64,000 bases of DNA, from the NCBI GenBank assembly GCA_001557505.1, contig LSAX01000001.1, positions 806,001-870,000 of the forward strand. The letters are read 5' to 3'. Made by a program: the position numbers and the translations under genes. The stretch comes from Reticulascus tulasneorum. Lineage: Eukaryota; Ascomycota; Sordariomycetes; Glomerellales; Reticulascaceae. Below are positions 37,088-47,470 of this stretch, piece by piece; positions within the stretch are counted from its first letter, which is position 1, and every line of letters begins with the position of its first letter. The notes beneath the pieces were generated by a model. That model was not told the origin of the DNA, did no database searches, and worked only from the letters and a program-made list of their open reading frames with translations.

Positions 37088-38074
37088 ATGGACGCAGCTC
37101 CCGTCCCTGGGCCAGTTCCCACGATCGACAAAGGTAGGAAATCATCACCTGCACTCGCGATTTCATCTCAGCACCATTGCATTTGACTTTCTAGAGCTCA
37201 ATTGATGCCGTTCTTGGCTTGTTGCTGTTTGAGGAGCTCGAAGTGGCCCTGAGGCCGTTCTCGGGTAGTCCGCCGTAGCATCATGCGCTGACCCTTTATG
37301 TGCCGTGCAGTCGCCCAGCCCGAGTCCACGCTGACCGAAACGCCGACCAAGCCTATTGAAGCTGTCCCGGAGGCGAAACCAGTCGAGGAAAAGAAGGATG
37401 AGCCTGCGCTGACCATTGCGCCACCGGCTTCAGAGCCTGCCAAGCTTGAGGAGCCCCCCGCATTGGAACCCCCGGCCGAAGTGTCAGAGCCAGCTGCGAG
37501 CGATGAACCGGCCAAGGAACTCCCGCTGGCCACCACTGGCGTTGAAGAGCCGAAGCCAATCCTGGCTGAACAGTCAGCTCCCCTTGCGCAAGAGCCTGAG
37601 CCTGTGAAAGACTCTGTGGAAGAGCCAGTCATTCCAGAGGAACCCGTCGAGCCTGCGAAGGAGAAAGAGCCGGTCGTCGACAAACCAGCCTCGGTCAACG
37701 GAAATGCGACCAAGGATGTCGAGATGACTGGCGCTCTCGAGCCGGAGGCATCCCCCAAGGAGCCAACGCCGGTCAAGGAACAGGAACCCGCACCAGAGGC
37801 AGCACCCCAGACTCTGAAGCCCGAGGTCCAGCTGGGCGAGAAGCGCAAGGCCGATGAACTAACCACGACCAACGGCGCAGACGACGCCACGGAGACCAAT
37901 GATGTTGAGAAGCCAGCTAAGAAGAAGGCGAAGGCGGGCAAGCCTGCCGTTACTTCCAACGGTGCCACGCCAAAGAAGGAGTCACCAATCAAGAAGCTAC
38001 AGAAGAAGGTCAAGAAGGCATTGACTCCGGTTGGTAGGACCGAGCGAAGGACCCGCAGCCAGGGCAAGATCTAA
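37088..38074 (+). CDS. Pro/Glu/Ala-rich protein with basic nuclear-type tail
   Basis: Two exons, 37088-37133 and 37311-38074 (177-nt intron), join at phase 1 to give 269 residues. Exon 1 supplies MDAAPVPGPVPTIDK. Residues 20-190 are low complexity, rich in Pro, Glu, Ala and Val, probably disordered. The last 90 residues turn basic: LGEKRKADELTTTN, EKPAKKKAKAGKPAV, then SPIKKLQKKVKKALTPVG and RTERRTRSQGKI. Such tails bind nucleic acid or act as nuclear import signals. The open frame on the opposite strand over the same sequence is a shadow. I know no function; the basic tail looks like a conserved fungal feature. Confidence 0.82.
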
Positions 38075-40190
38075 GCAAGGTTGCTGGTAGTTGGCGGACA
38101 AACAGGAAAGGAAACAAACGGGTACTGCATTGATTGCTCGAGAGAAGGGTGCGTTGATCACACGATGATGAGCTGGCGGTATCTACTGGCTGGTATCGAT
38201 CATTTGGTGGATTGTCTTTTTATTTCTTGTTTGTTGGTGGTCTCTGGTGGTCTGGCAAAAGGGTGGCACAGGATAACGTCCTTCTCTCATGCTTATGAGT
38301 TCGAATAACTTATGAGGAATGTGTACATATGGTAGTAATTGCACAAATTTTCTTACCGACCTGATACGTGTGTGGCCTTTCGAGGGAGACGAGGTGGAGC
38401 CAACCCAACTTGCGGAAAGGACCAACTCCGGGAGTAACGCTGACCACGGTCAAACTGACAATTGCAAGAACTTGTCTCCGAAGGGACATGTGTATCGATC
38501 AACCTCGGGACGGCTTCCATAACAGATCAGTCATGGGACCATTTAATGATCGGCGGCGGGTGGCCTAAATCGTGAGACAGATGAGTCGACCAGGTGGTTC
38601 TAGCTTCAGTACGCGTACAAGCAAAAAGTTCTAGTGTCGGGCCAGACATTCATCACAATACGTACTCTTGACACTGATGAACGATAGAGATGTAGCTTCC
38701 ATATGCGAAGCTTTGTGCACGCATCAGTTGACCAACCCAACAAATGGTATGGAACGTACCACTCGGCCCCAACAGCAGCCTTTTAAACATGCACAAGATA
38801 ATCTGTACGTCCGCAGTGAAGCGATTCATCCAACACCCGTCAAGCCTCCGAGCTAAACCCAACAGGAAACACAGGGCGCAGACATAGTGAAAGCATTCCT
38901 CTGTTCCTCTGTGGGAATGGAACACAAGCCCCAGAATCAGCAGTGTTTTGATCAGCTGATGGGCTGAGCTCTCCTTCCTGGCCGATTACGAGAGGCCGCT
39001 CAGTGACGTAAGAAAGCGCGAAACATGTCCTGTCCTGACGGAGATCTCCAGAAGCAGAGAGATCTTCTCTCGGCGGACGGAGTGGGGATGCACTTGAAAG
39101 GCTCAAGGTCCGCGTCTCGCGTATCTTCTAGTCTGGATATGGGGCAGATTTAAATAAGGTGCCAAGTTATGGGACGCGTGGTGCAGCTGCAGTGGACCGT
39201 TCCTCTCCCGCAATGAGTTTTGGTAAGTGTTCCCGTATTTAAACTCAATTGGTATGCATTTCCTTTATTTACACTCCGCGAAGTTGTACGGCAAAGACAA
39301 CAATCTCGCGTGGTGTCGATGAAGAATGAGTCCTTTCCAGACACGGCGACGTCATCACGTCTGAGACTTCTCCAGCGAAGATGCCTCCAAGTTACAGTTA
39401 GTCCCACGCTAGCGACCGGCGATGGGGGCGCTAAGAGGCGTTCTCAACATCCCTTGGCAAGCCGCCCGCTGGGAGATCCTGTGCAAATCGGCTGCTTTCT
39501 GTCCACTACGATAACTTTTTTGGCAGCAGACCTGGAGAAGGGAGGGCGGCGTGGCAAAAGTCTAGAAGTGCAGATCCCCACAACCAGGTTCGGAATCGCT
39601 TTAACCCTGTCAAATAGCCAACCAAGCCTAGGATGTGTGCCTTGGGTTGATATGAAGACTACTATGTATGTATGTACGCATGTATTTGGGGGATGGACGG
39701 AGTACGGCAGAAGGACCCCTTTAATTTTCGTGATTTGCCATCTGTTCCGTTCCGAGGAAAAGACGTGATGGGTTTGCGGCGAGCTGGGAGATGCATAGAT
39801 AACGGCGCCGCGCGAAGGCAATACATGGCCAAAGGGTACGGGACGTGGGGAGTAAGTAAGTAAGGGGCGTTAGATGGCATGTGTGGTTGATTAGCCGGTA
39901 CGAGATGTCCCTCTCGCATGAAGAAGCCATCTCGTATTCAGCGAAGACCAACCCTCCCGAAAAGAGAGAGGGGACCGAAACTAACCCCTCCTACCCCGTC
40001 AAAAATAGCACCTCGCGGCGGTGCTGCCGAAGGCGTATGGTATGGCAGCTTATGCAAATTCTAATTCCAGGGGGTGGTCTCCCTCCGCCCATAAAATCAT
40101 CCTGGATTGGTTATCAGCCGCCATCTCACCAATCATGACCTTCTCTTTTGCGTCTCCTCGCGGGATTCCTCGCTGGGACCTTGTAACGTA

Positions 40191-40220
40191 GTATGTATGT
40201 ACTCCGTACGTACGTACGTA
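40191..40220. repeat. GTAT/GTAC microsatellite
   Basis: GTATGTATGTACTCC is followed by a perfect run of GTAC units, partly self-complementary, so it could form a hairpin. Similar runs lie at 36625-36640 and 39663-39685. Confidence 0.7.
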
Positions 40221-40288
40221 TTTGTTCATTTCTCTTAGGGGTGTATTGAGAAGTTCTTTGCCTTCCGTCATGCAACCCACACTACCCA

Positions 40289-40299
40289 CCCCCCCCCCC
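40289..40299. repeat. Poly-C run (11 C)
   Basis: Eleven C in a row in the leader region upstream of the OSCA-type gene; intergenic homopolymer. Confidence 0.8.
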
Positions 40300-41042
40300 T
40301 TCGACGCCGGGATCCACCGTCAGCTAATATGTGCAAGGTGATCTAATACTGGACAACTACGTAGGTATGTACCTTGCGCTATGCGTATGTAGGTAATCGT
40401 AAAGAATTTTTCTCTGTTAGTGGCTTCTGCTGAAGCACAGCCTATGGATAAGCTGCCCACGCTATCTGACTACCTTAGGCTCTGTTCCGCAAGAAGTGGC
40501 TTTGTACCGGGGTTCTGGAGAGGTCCCCTAAAAAGTCCTAGAGGGCTGCATCGCGTGTTCTGGTCCCTGGGTCTGAATTTGAACCCCCAACATCTTCAAA
40601 TCTTCGCCAACCCTCTTTCTCCCTTTCCTTTCCCTCCTCTTTCCCCTCTACTCCAGAGTGTCGCTCGTTTCTTTCACCTGTATTTCCATCTGAAGCAACT
40701 GTGTTGTGTTTTTGTACGCAACTTGCGAGACAGGACCCTTCCGTGACGAATCGCGTCATTCCCTTGCGCCGCTTTGTGGTTTGCCCTCCTTTGTCGGCTG
40801 GTATCCTGCGACGAAAGATCATTCTTGGTCTCCGCGACGAAATCGAACTATCCCGAACTTCAAATTACAGACGAAAGCTCCTAATCATCCACCTCCTGAT
40901 TCTTCCGGACTTTATTACTCGCCTTCCGAAGACCTCCGCACGATAGGGTCACCAGCAAGTCTGACGATATCCTCACATCTTACGACCTAGAGATCGCCTC
41001 CCTCCGCCCCCTCCGTCCCAAAGGGGCACAGCAGTACACGCA

Positions 41043-44000
41043 ATGAGTCTGCTTGGGTCACTCCGTAGGGATGATGCTGCAAAGTTTGACGCCGGGAAAG
41101 AGCTGCTGAAGCTGATTCAGGACCCATTTGCGGGAACGGTAAGGAAGAGACACCTTCGAAGCAAATCGGGACAATGTTGGACAAGGCAGTTCTAACAAGC
41201 TCCTCTAGCTTGCACAAACGTCGATCTGGGCCTCCCTCGGCACATCTATCGGATTTACCGTCTTTATCGCCCTTTGCTTCTCGTTTCTTAGGCCGTATAA
41301 CCAAGGAGTGTACTCGCCGAAACTCAAGCATGCCGACGAGAAACATGCGCCCCCGCCGATAGGAAAGAAGCCCTGGTCGTGGGTTTCGCCGCTATGGAGC
41401 ACCGGCGAGACAGAGTTGATCGGGCATGTGGGCATGGATGCTGCCATATTTCTCCGGTTTATACGGATGTGCAGGAACATGTTCCTTGTCCTGTCCGTCT
41501 TCGGCTGTGCAATCCTTATACCGGTGAACCTCTCCAAGCTGGATGTCAGCGGGAACAACCTGACGTGGCTGGCAAAGTTTACGCCTTCGAACGTCTTTGG
41601 CAACGCCCATTGGGGCCAAGTCGTCGTTGCGTGGCTCACCAATTTGACGATAATGGGCTTTTTATGGTGGAACTATAGGAAGGTTCTGTTCCTGAGGCGC
41701 AAGTATTTCGAGAGCGAGGAGTATCAGAATAGTCTGCATGCCAGGACATTGATGGTAGGTGCTTGAATTGAGAAGTGGAGATCTCAGCTAACCCTCGGGC
41801 CTAGATGTACGACATACCCAAAGAGCGATGCTCGGATGAAGGTATTGCCAGAATAATCGACGAAGTAGTCCCGAGCTCTTCCTTTTCCCGGACTGCCATC
41901 GCTCGCAATGTCAAGGATCTGCCTAATCTCATCGGTCAGCACGAGAGCACTGTTCGCAAGTTGGAAAAAGTGCTGGCCATATACATGAAGAACCCGGCGC
42001 AACTACCTGCAGCCAGACCAACCTGCAGACCTTCCAAGAAGGATCCCTCATACGGCACTTATCCAAACAATCAAAAGATCGATGCAATCGAGTATCTGAC
42101 TCAGCGGATAAAGCAACTTGAGATGGAAATCAAGGAGGTTCGGTTGAGCGTGGACAGGCGGAGTACGATGCCATACGGATTCGCGAGTTACGCCGACATC
42201 GACGAGGCACATAATATCGCCTACGCCTGCCGAAAGAAGCATCCTCTTGGTGCTACCATTACCTTAGCTCCACGACCGAATGACATTATCTGGGACAATA
42301 TGCCCCTTACCGCCTCGACGCGGAGCTGGCGACGAATCATCAACAACCTCTGGGTTGCGCTGCTGACCTTCGTCTGGATTGCCCCCAACGCCATGATCGC
42401 CATTTTCTTGGTCAACTTGAACAATCTGGGTCGTGTCTGGCCAGCCTTCAACGATAACCTAAAGGCTAGCCCTACGTGGTGGGGTATCGTCCAGGGTATT
42501 GCCTCTCCCGCCTTGATGTCACTGGTCTACCTCGTCTTGCCTATTATCTTCCGCCGCCTATCCATTCGAGCAGGTGACCAGACGAAAACGGGACGAGAAA
42601 GACATGTTGTGGGCAAGCTTTACGCCTTCTTCGTGTTCAACAATCTCATCGTCTTTTCGCTCTTCAGCACGATATGGTCGTTCATTGCCGGCATCATCCA
42701 GGAGACAAGCAAGGGTCTCGATGCCTGGCAGGCTATCCTCGACGGGAACATCGGCCTCGCACTGCTGCTCTCGCTCTGCCAGGTCAGCCCCTTCTGGGTT
42801 ACTTGGCTTCTTCAACGCCAGTTGGGCGCAGCCATCGATCTTGCCCAGCTGTGGACTCTCATTTACAGCTTCTTCATGCGAAAGTTCTCGAGTCCGACCC
42901 CGCGAGAGTTGATTGAGTTGACCGCCCCCCCTGCTTTCGACTACGCGTCGTACTACAACTATTTCCTTTTCTACGCAACCGTTGCGCTCTGCTACGCCGG
43001 CATCCAACCCTTGGTGCTACCAGCTGCGGCACTGTATTTCTGCATCGACGTGTGGCTGAAGAAATACCTTATTCTCTACGTTTTCGTCACCAAGACTGAG
43101 TCGGGCGGCATGTTCTGGCGTGTGCTTTTTAACCGCTTCATCTTCGCCACTATCCTTGCCAATCTCGTCGTCTTCCTTATCACCTGGGTGCGTGGCGAGG
43201 GAACCCATATACAGGCATTCGCAGTGGCACCGCTGCCATTCATTGCTATTGCGTTCAAGTTCTATTGTGCGCGAGCTTTCGACGATAGGATCCATTTCTA
43301 TTCGGTACGCAACGTCTCCAAGCACCCTGAGAGCGGAGCCCAGAAGGAACAGCGACTGCGCAGCGAGAGACTCGCATCGCGCTTTGGACACCCGGCTCTC
43401 TACAAGCCGCTGATGACGCCGATGGTCAACCAAAAGGCACAGGCTACCCTGCATCTTGTCTACAAGGGCCGGTTGACGGACGGAAGAGAAGCAGGATCTG
43501 GGGAAACGATGAGCGTGTCTGGATACTCCGATACTTACGCAATGGATGCCATGCGTGCTGGCAAACCAGGCAAGCAGGCGACTGTCCCGGGTTTCGAATT
43601 CGTCGCCGATTCTCAGATGGATTTCGAATTTTTCAAGAACCGAGATGAGTTCGCAGCGGGGCACGGTCAGGGCGACCTCTTCGGCCGACCCTCCGACATC
43701 GTTCGTACCGGCACACCGGGCTCGACACTCGGAGGAGACAGCGAGTATGGTTCTCGCCCCGGCACGCCGGTTATGGGCCCGTTGCAGGGTGGGATGACTG
43801 GTAGCAGGCGCCTCATCTCCGGCTCGGAAGGCCCAGCAGCGCCCCAACCTTACCGTCCATCTGGCTACCGGTCTCCCACTGGCTACAGCTCGCCGCCTCC
43901 ACAGCCCGGCTTCGCTCAACAGGCGACTGTGGGCGATCGGTCGCGCAGCCCGCTGTATTCGATGAACAACGATAGTGACAAGGCTCTGATACGGAATGCT

Positions 44001-44237
44001 GGCGCCATGCCTTATGCGGCCCCGGGTTCGGCCTCACGGGATCCGAGTTTAGAATCTCCACACATACACGCCCCAGTACCTCTTCCTGGTCCGAGCACCG
44101 GCGCTCTGGGTGGCGGCCCACGGGGATATAGTGGATTACCGCAGGCCGAAGGCTTAGAAAGCCCTGGCCTGAGCGATCCGAGCCAGTATGATTATTTCAG
44201 GGGTGGACGGAACAGACGTCCTGGTGAGGGGTGGTAA
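41043..44237 (+). CDS. OSCA/CSC1 (TMEM63) calcium-permeable stress-gated cation channel
   Basis: Three exons, 41043-41138, 41209-41754 and 41805-44237, all joined at phase 0, give 1024 residues. The N-terminal RSN1_TM part has a span at about 38-60 (SIGFTVFIALCFSFL) and then LFLVLSV-type and VVAWLTNLTIMGFLWW spans around residues 110-190. The PHM7 cytosolic domain follows (MMYDIPKERCSDEGIARI, then KIDAIEYLTQRIKQLEME, about 270). From about residue 370 to 690 lies the RSN1_7TM pore part, for example WIAPNAMIAIFLVNLNN, GIASPALMSLVYLVLP and NLIVFSLFSTIWSFIAG. The C-terminus from about 730 is Pro/Ser/Gly-rich and disordered. Family members are mechano- or osmosensitive channels in the plasma membrane or endosomes. 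Domain order and length fit well. Confidence 0.95.
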
Positions 44238-45058
44238 AAGAATTGCAGGTGGAGGACTAGTGTATACAACTGAACTGATCTCGATGGGCATTATTTGGCG
44301 TTGGGTTAGGGAACCGTCAGGGTATGGGCGTAGGCCTGGGCTTGTCCGGTCTACGAATGAGTAGGGATGAGATGAGAATATAGACTGGTACCGCATGAAG
44401 CAAATGCTTCATATTCCGGCTGGATTGCCTGGTTAGAGATACATACTACTTAATGAGTACATACTTACGTTCTACCCATATGTGTCATAGTCTTGTAATA
44501 GAAGCGGAAAGGTTTTTAAAGATCTTGCAGCACAGCAGCATATTGGTGACCATGGTCCGAAGTCGCCTTCGAGTTTCTGATCAAGGAGGCGTTGCCCGCA
44601 GTCACAACCCAATACTCCATGAGCCGATGTCGAGGATGTTGGAGACCGAGAGGCAATGGCGCCGAGACAGATCCTAGTCGGGTTCATTATCACAGGCAGA
44701 GGGCATCATATGATGCTGATGAAGTGTAAGTCCTTCTCATGCCTTCCGCCCCATGTCGCAATCATGAGGTTTGAATGCTTGATTCTCAAAGATGAACAAC
44801 GGGGTCTGAATGAGCCAAGACTCGGCCAGGATGATTTACCCACGATCCCCACGAGAGACGGTTCACTGACAGGCTCAGGAGAAAGTATATAAGATCTCGC
44901 CCTCTGCCCTGTGTGGACGTTTCTATTCTTCGAGAGCAGCAACAAAAACAGTTCGAGAGTCGTGAACACTTTCTTAAACCCAAATTATCCCTTTTTACAA
45001 CACAGCCAAGAGGCAATCCACACTCGACCTACCATCATAAACCCTCTCCACCGCAACC
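44238..45058. other. Intergenic region before the SMP-like gene
   Basis: No gene is seen. A TATATAA at 44886-44892 lies about 167 bp before the ATG at 45059, and a C/A-rich leader follows, as expected of a strongly expressed fungal gene. Confidence 0.55.
44886..44892 (+). promoter_or_regulatory. TATA-like element of the SMP-like gene
   Basis: TATATAA about 167 bp before the ATG at 45059, followed by an A/C-rich leader. Read from sequence only. Confidence 0.45.
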
Positions 45059-45304
45059 ATGCCCAAGGAGATGACCAAGGAAGCCGCGGAGAGGATCCGC
45101 AAGGCTCGTGGTTCAAAGGTGAGTGGGGAAGCGGCCGGGTTTCATTGTCATTAAGCGCACTATGCTAATGCCTGCTAGGATGACTTCGCCAGACGGGCAG
45201 ACGCTGCCGCGCGCAACAATGAGCAGCGGAAGAAGGAGTCGAAGGATCAAGGCAGCTGGAGAAAGGATTCTGAGAGCAAGGGGGAGGGGAGTGGCTCCAA
45301 GTAG
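45059..45304 (+). CDS. Small SMP-like (seed maturation protein domain) hydrophilic protein
   Basis: Two short exons, 45059-45118 and 45179-45304 (60-nt intron, phase 0), give only 61 residues, so it is easily missed. The sequence is MPKEMTKEAAERIRKARGSK and then DDFARRADAAARNNEQRKKE with a Ser/Gly/Lys-rich end. The pattern KEMTKEAAERI followed by DDFARRADAAARNN fits the small fungal proteins with an SMP (seed maturation protein, LEA-like) motif, which are intrinsically disordered and often made in spores or under drought. All residues are hydrophilic and there is no signal peptide. A TATA-like box precedes it. Family call from pattern; function inferred. Confidence 0.8.
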
Positions 45305-46228
45305 AGCAGTTTGCATGGCAGAAGTGGTCGGGAACATCGAGTGCTCGTAGCTTGGGGTTGGAATCCCTTAGCAGGCTAAGTTGGATTACCAATACTGATA
45401 GCGCAGTTTGATATATGCAGCATATCACTTGAATACATGACAACTCTATTTATCAAGTAACCTGTTCTCATTTGTAAAAATGTGTGGAGGATAGCTATTA
45501 TTTTTCGCGATTCATTCAGCTTCTTCCTCATGACACGACAGTTGTTCTTACAAATGCACATTTATCACATCGAGAACTGGGGAGAGTAGCAGTCTTCAAA
45601 CGGCGACTTAACCATCAAAGGACTTCTATTAAGAATACTGTGGGAGATGGCTATAAAAGAAGTACCAGCAGGTACCTTGGGGAGAAATGTACTGGCGAAG
45701 TGGTCACAAGTGCCTTCAATTAGGTAGGGTAAGTGCAAAGCTCAGGTACAGGCTCCCCTTCAACGCCATGAGGAGCCATGCCAAAGGACAAGCCAAAGAA
45801 AGCACTTGCTCTATGTACTCTCTGGGTACCTAGGAATACAAGTACTTGTCCCAGCTACATGATACATTTGAAGCAGATAACCACCTGCAGGCACTACTTA
45901 TCATTCAGTACGTAATTTAGCTGTTCCTCGAACTAAGCAGTCGGGGCAGTCATATGGCCTGAGTCCTTTGGCATGGCTTCACCTAACCGTGGTACGGAAC
46001 CACCACACCGGAGATGTCCTATGGTCGAATGTCAAAACACCAATGAATGAATAGGATTCCCTACTCACGATTTTCTCATCCACGGTTCACTTTGCAGACT
46101 TCTCGTAGAACGTGCTAGATTCACCAGTGATTGGGGACGAGTGAAAGGGCCCACGGAAAAGTATAAGAATAGAGCCCTCTCCTTCATCTCTTGGATTTCT
46201 TTTCCTTTTTCTTTTGACTGTTCCTTTC
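45305..46228. other. Intergenic region left of the satellite
   Basis: No gene is seen. Open frames are short. It grades into the CATCTC-rich repeat at about 46229. Confidence 0.55.
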
Positions 46229-46612
46229 ATCTCTCACATCTCCCCCATCTCCCCCATCTCCCATATCTCCGACATCTCCGACATCTTTTCCATCTCTCCC
46301 ATATCTCCGACATCTCCGACATCTTTTCCATCTCTCTCATCTTTCCCATCTTTCTCATCTTTTCCATCTCTCTCATCTTTCCCATCTTTCTCATCTTTCC
46401 CATCTCTCTCATCTTTCCCATCTTTCTCATCTTTCCCATCTCTCTCATCTTTCCCATCTTTCTCATCTTTCCCATCTCTCTCATCTTTCCCATCTTTCTC
46501 ATCTTTCCCATCTCTCTCATCTTTCTCATCTCTCTCATCTTTCCCATCTCTCCCATCTCTGACATCTTCTCTATCTCTCCTATCTCCTCCATCTTTTTCA
46601 TCTTTCCTATCT
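46229..46612. repeat. Pyrimidine-rich satellite with 9-bp and 36-bp periods
   Basis: CAT recurs every 9 bases in units of CATCTYTCY. In the core, 46329-46508, four such 9-mers (CATCTCTCT, CATCTTTCC, CATCTTTCT, CATCTTTCC) form a 36-bp higher-order unit repeated five times with almost no change; the first copy differs at one site. Flanking parts (46229-46328 and 46509-46612) are less regular. Both periods are multiples of three, so several frames stay open: one reads as a repeated SLSSFPSFSSFP, its reverse as a KMREMGKM-like chain. I see no reason to call these genes: there is no signal, no domain, and composition is set by the DNA repeat. Confidence 0.9.
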
Positions 46613-46912
46613 TCGAGATCAATACCCCATCTAAACTACCGGTTAAATTACCATCTACGATACCTTATATACTGCCATATATCAAACCTCTCACATCTTT
46701 CACATCTCTCACATCTCTCACATCTCCTCCATCTCTCATATCTCCGACATCAATACCCCATCTAAATTACCATCTACCACACTACCATATATCAAACGTA
46801 TCACATCTCCCCCATCTCTCACATCTTCGACATCAATACCCCATTTACAATACCATCTACGATACCATATACACTGTCATATATATTACCATCTACGCTG
46901 CCATATATTAAG
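46613..46912. repeat. About three copies of a larger A/T-rich tandem unit next to the satellite
   Basis: The string ATCAATACCCCAT begins near 46618, 46749 and 46831, each time followed by TACCATCTACSA-type text and then CATATAT, with CATCT-rich stretches between. The copies differ in length by indels. This looks like a diverged larger repeat in which the short satellite is one component. Confidence 0.7.
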
Positions 46913-47470
46913 CATATGTCTGGCCAGTTAGGTAATTGGGCTCCGGCCCGGAGGGACACCTCTTGAAATATGACACGGTAAGTTCTGCATCAAGAAGCCT
47001 TCTTGATGCCTTTTCACTATCAAGGGTATCGCCGTCCTTGATATTCACTTTTCGTCTTTTGCATCTCATGTCTTTTCCGCCTTCTAATGACAATGTGAAG
47101 AAAAAGTAAGTACACCCCTGTCACCTGTGACGAACGCCAAGCTAGCTCGCAACAGATTTCATACTGGCATTTATCTAGCTCTGTATGTACATGGTCCTTG
47201 GGGATGGTCAAGTTCTGGTGCTGAATGATACTTGGGCCACGTTTCCATCGAGCCGATGTCTCACGTCCTGCTTTACCTCAAATGATAGTATCAAGTCAGC
47301 GACAGTGTTGCCTTCCTCTGTCGTCTTTTATGCTAACTTATGTGTCCCAGTTTATAATAAAATATTACCGGTAATGATCCCTAGATTCTCCCGATGAAAT
47401 TGCCTTCCTCGAAGTTAACACGCTGGCCTGATTAAAAGTGCATACCTGATCCATCCATTTATCAACCCTC
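46913..47470. other. Intergenic region right of the satellite
   Basis: Contains the 3' flank of the minus-strand acetyltransferase-like gene. No gene is seen. Confidence 0.55.

Larger units (their letters stand above)
38075..41042. other. Long intergenic region before the OSCA-type gene
   Basis: About 3 kb without a gene I can support. The longest plus-strand frame (about 39220-39768) has no domain and starts on a non-ATG codon. The right part carries TATG/GTAC microsatellites (39663-39685, 40191-40220) and an 11-base C run (40289-40299). A pyrimidine-rich leader at about 40600-40700 probably belongs to the OSCA-type gene. Confidence 0.55.

Noticed and set aside
37198..38067. 289-codon minus-strand frame opposite the Pro/Glu-rich gene
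   Set aside because: It is a compositional shadow (Ser/Gly/Ala-rich mirror of Pro/Glu/Ala-rich codons); the plus strand has a start, clean intron and basic tail.
39212..39768. Possible gene beginning ATGAGTTTTG then GTAAGT near 39212
   Set aside because: No downstream exon with domain character follows; the long frame after it starts on a non-ATG codon.
42558..43919. Minus-strand frames of 149 and 300 codons inside the OSCA-type gene
   Set aside because: They are shadows of a strongly supported membrane channel reading.
46141..46911. Long open frames (183-256 codons) across the CATCT repeat
   Set aside because: The frames stay open because of 9-bp and 36-bp periodicity; no domain, signal or start context.
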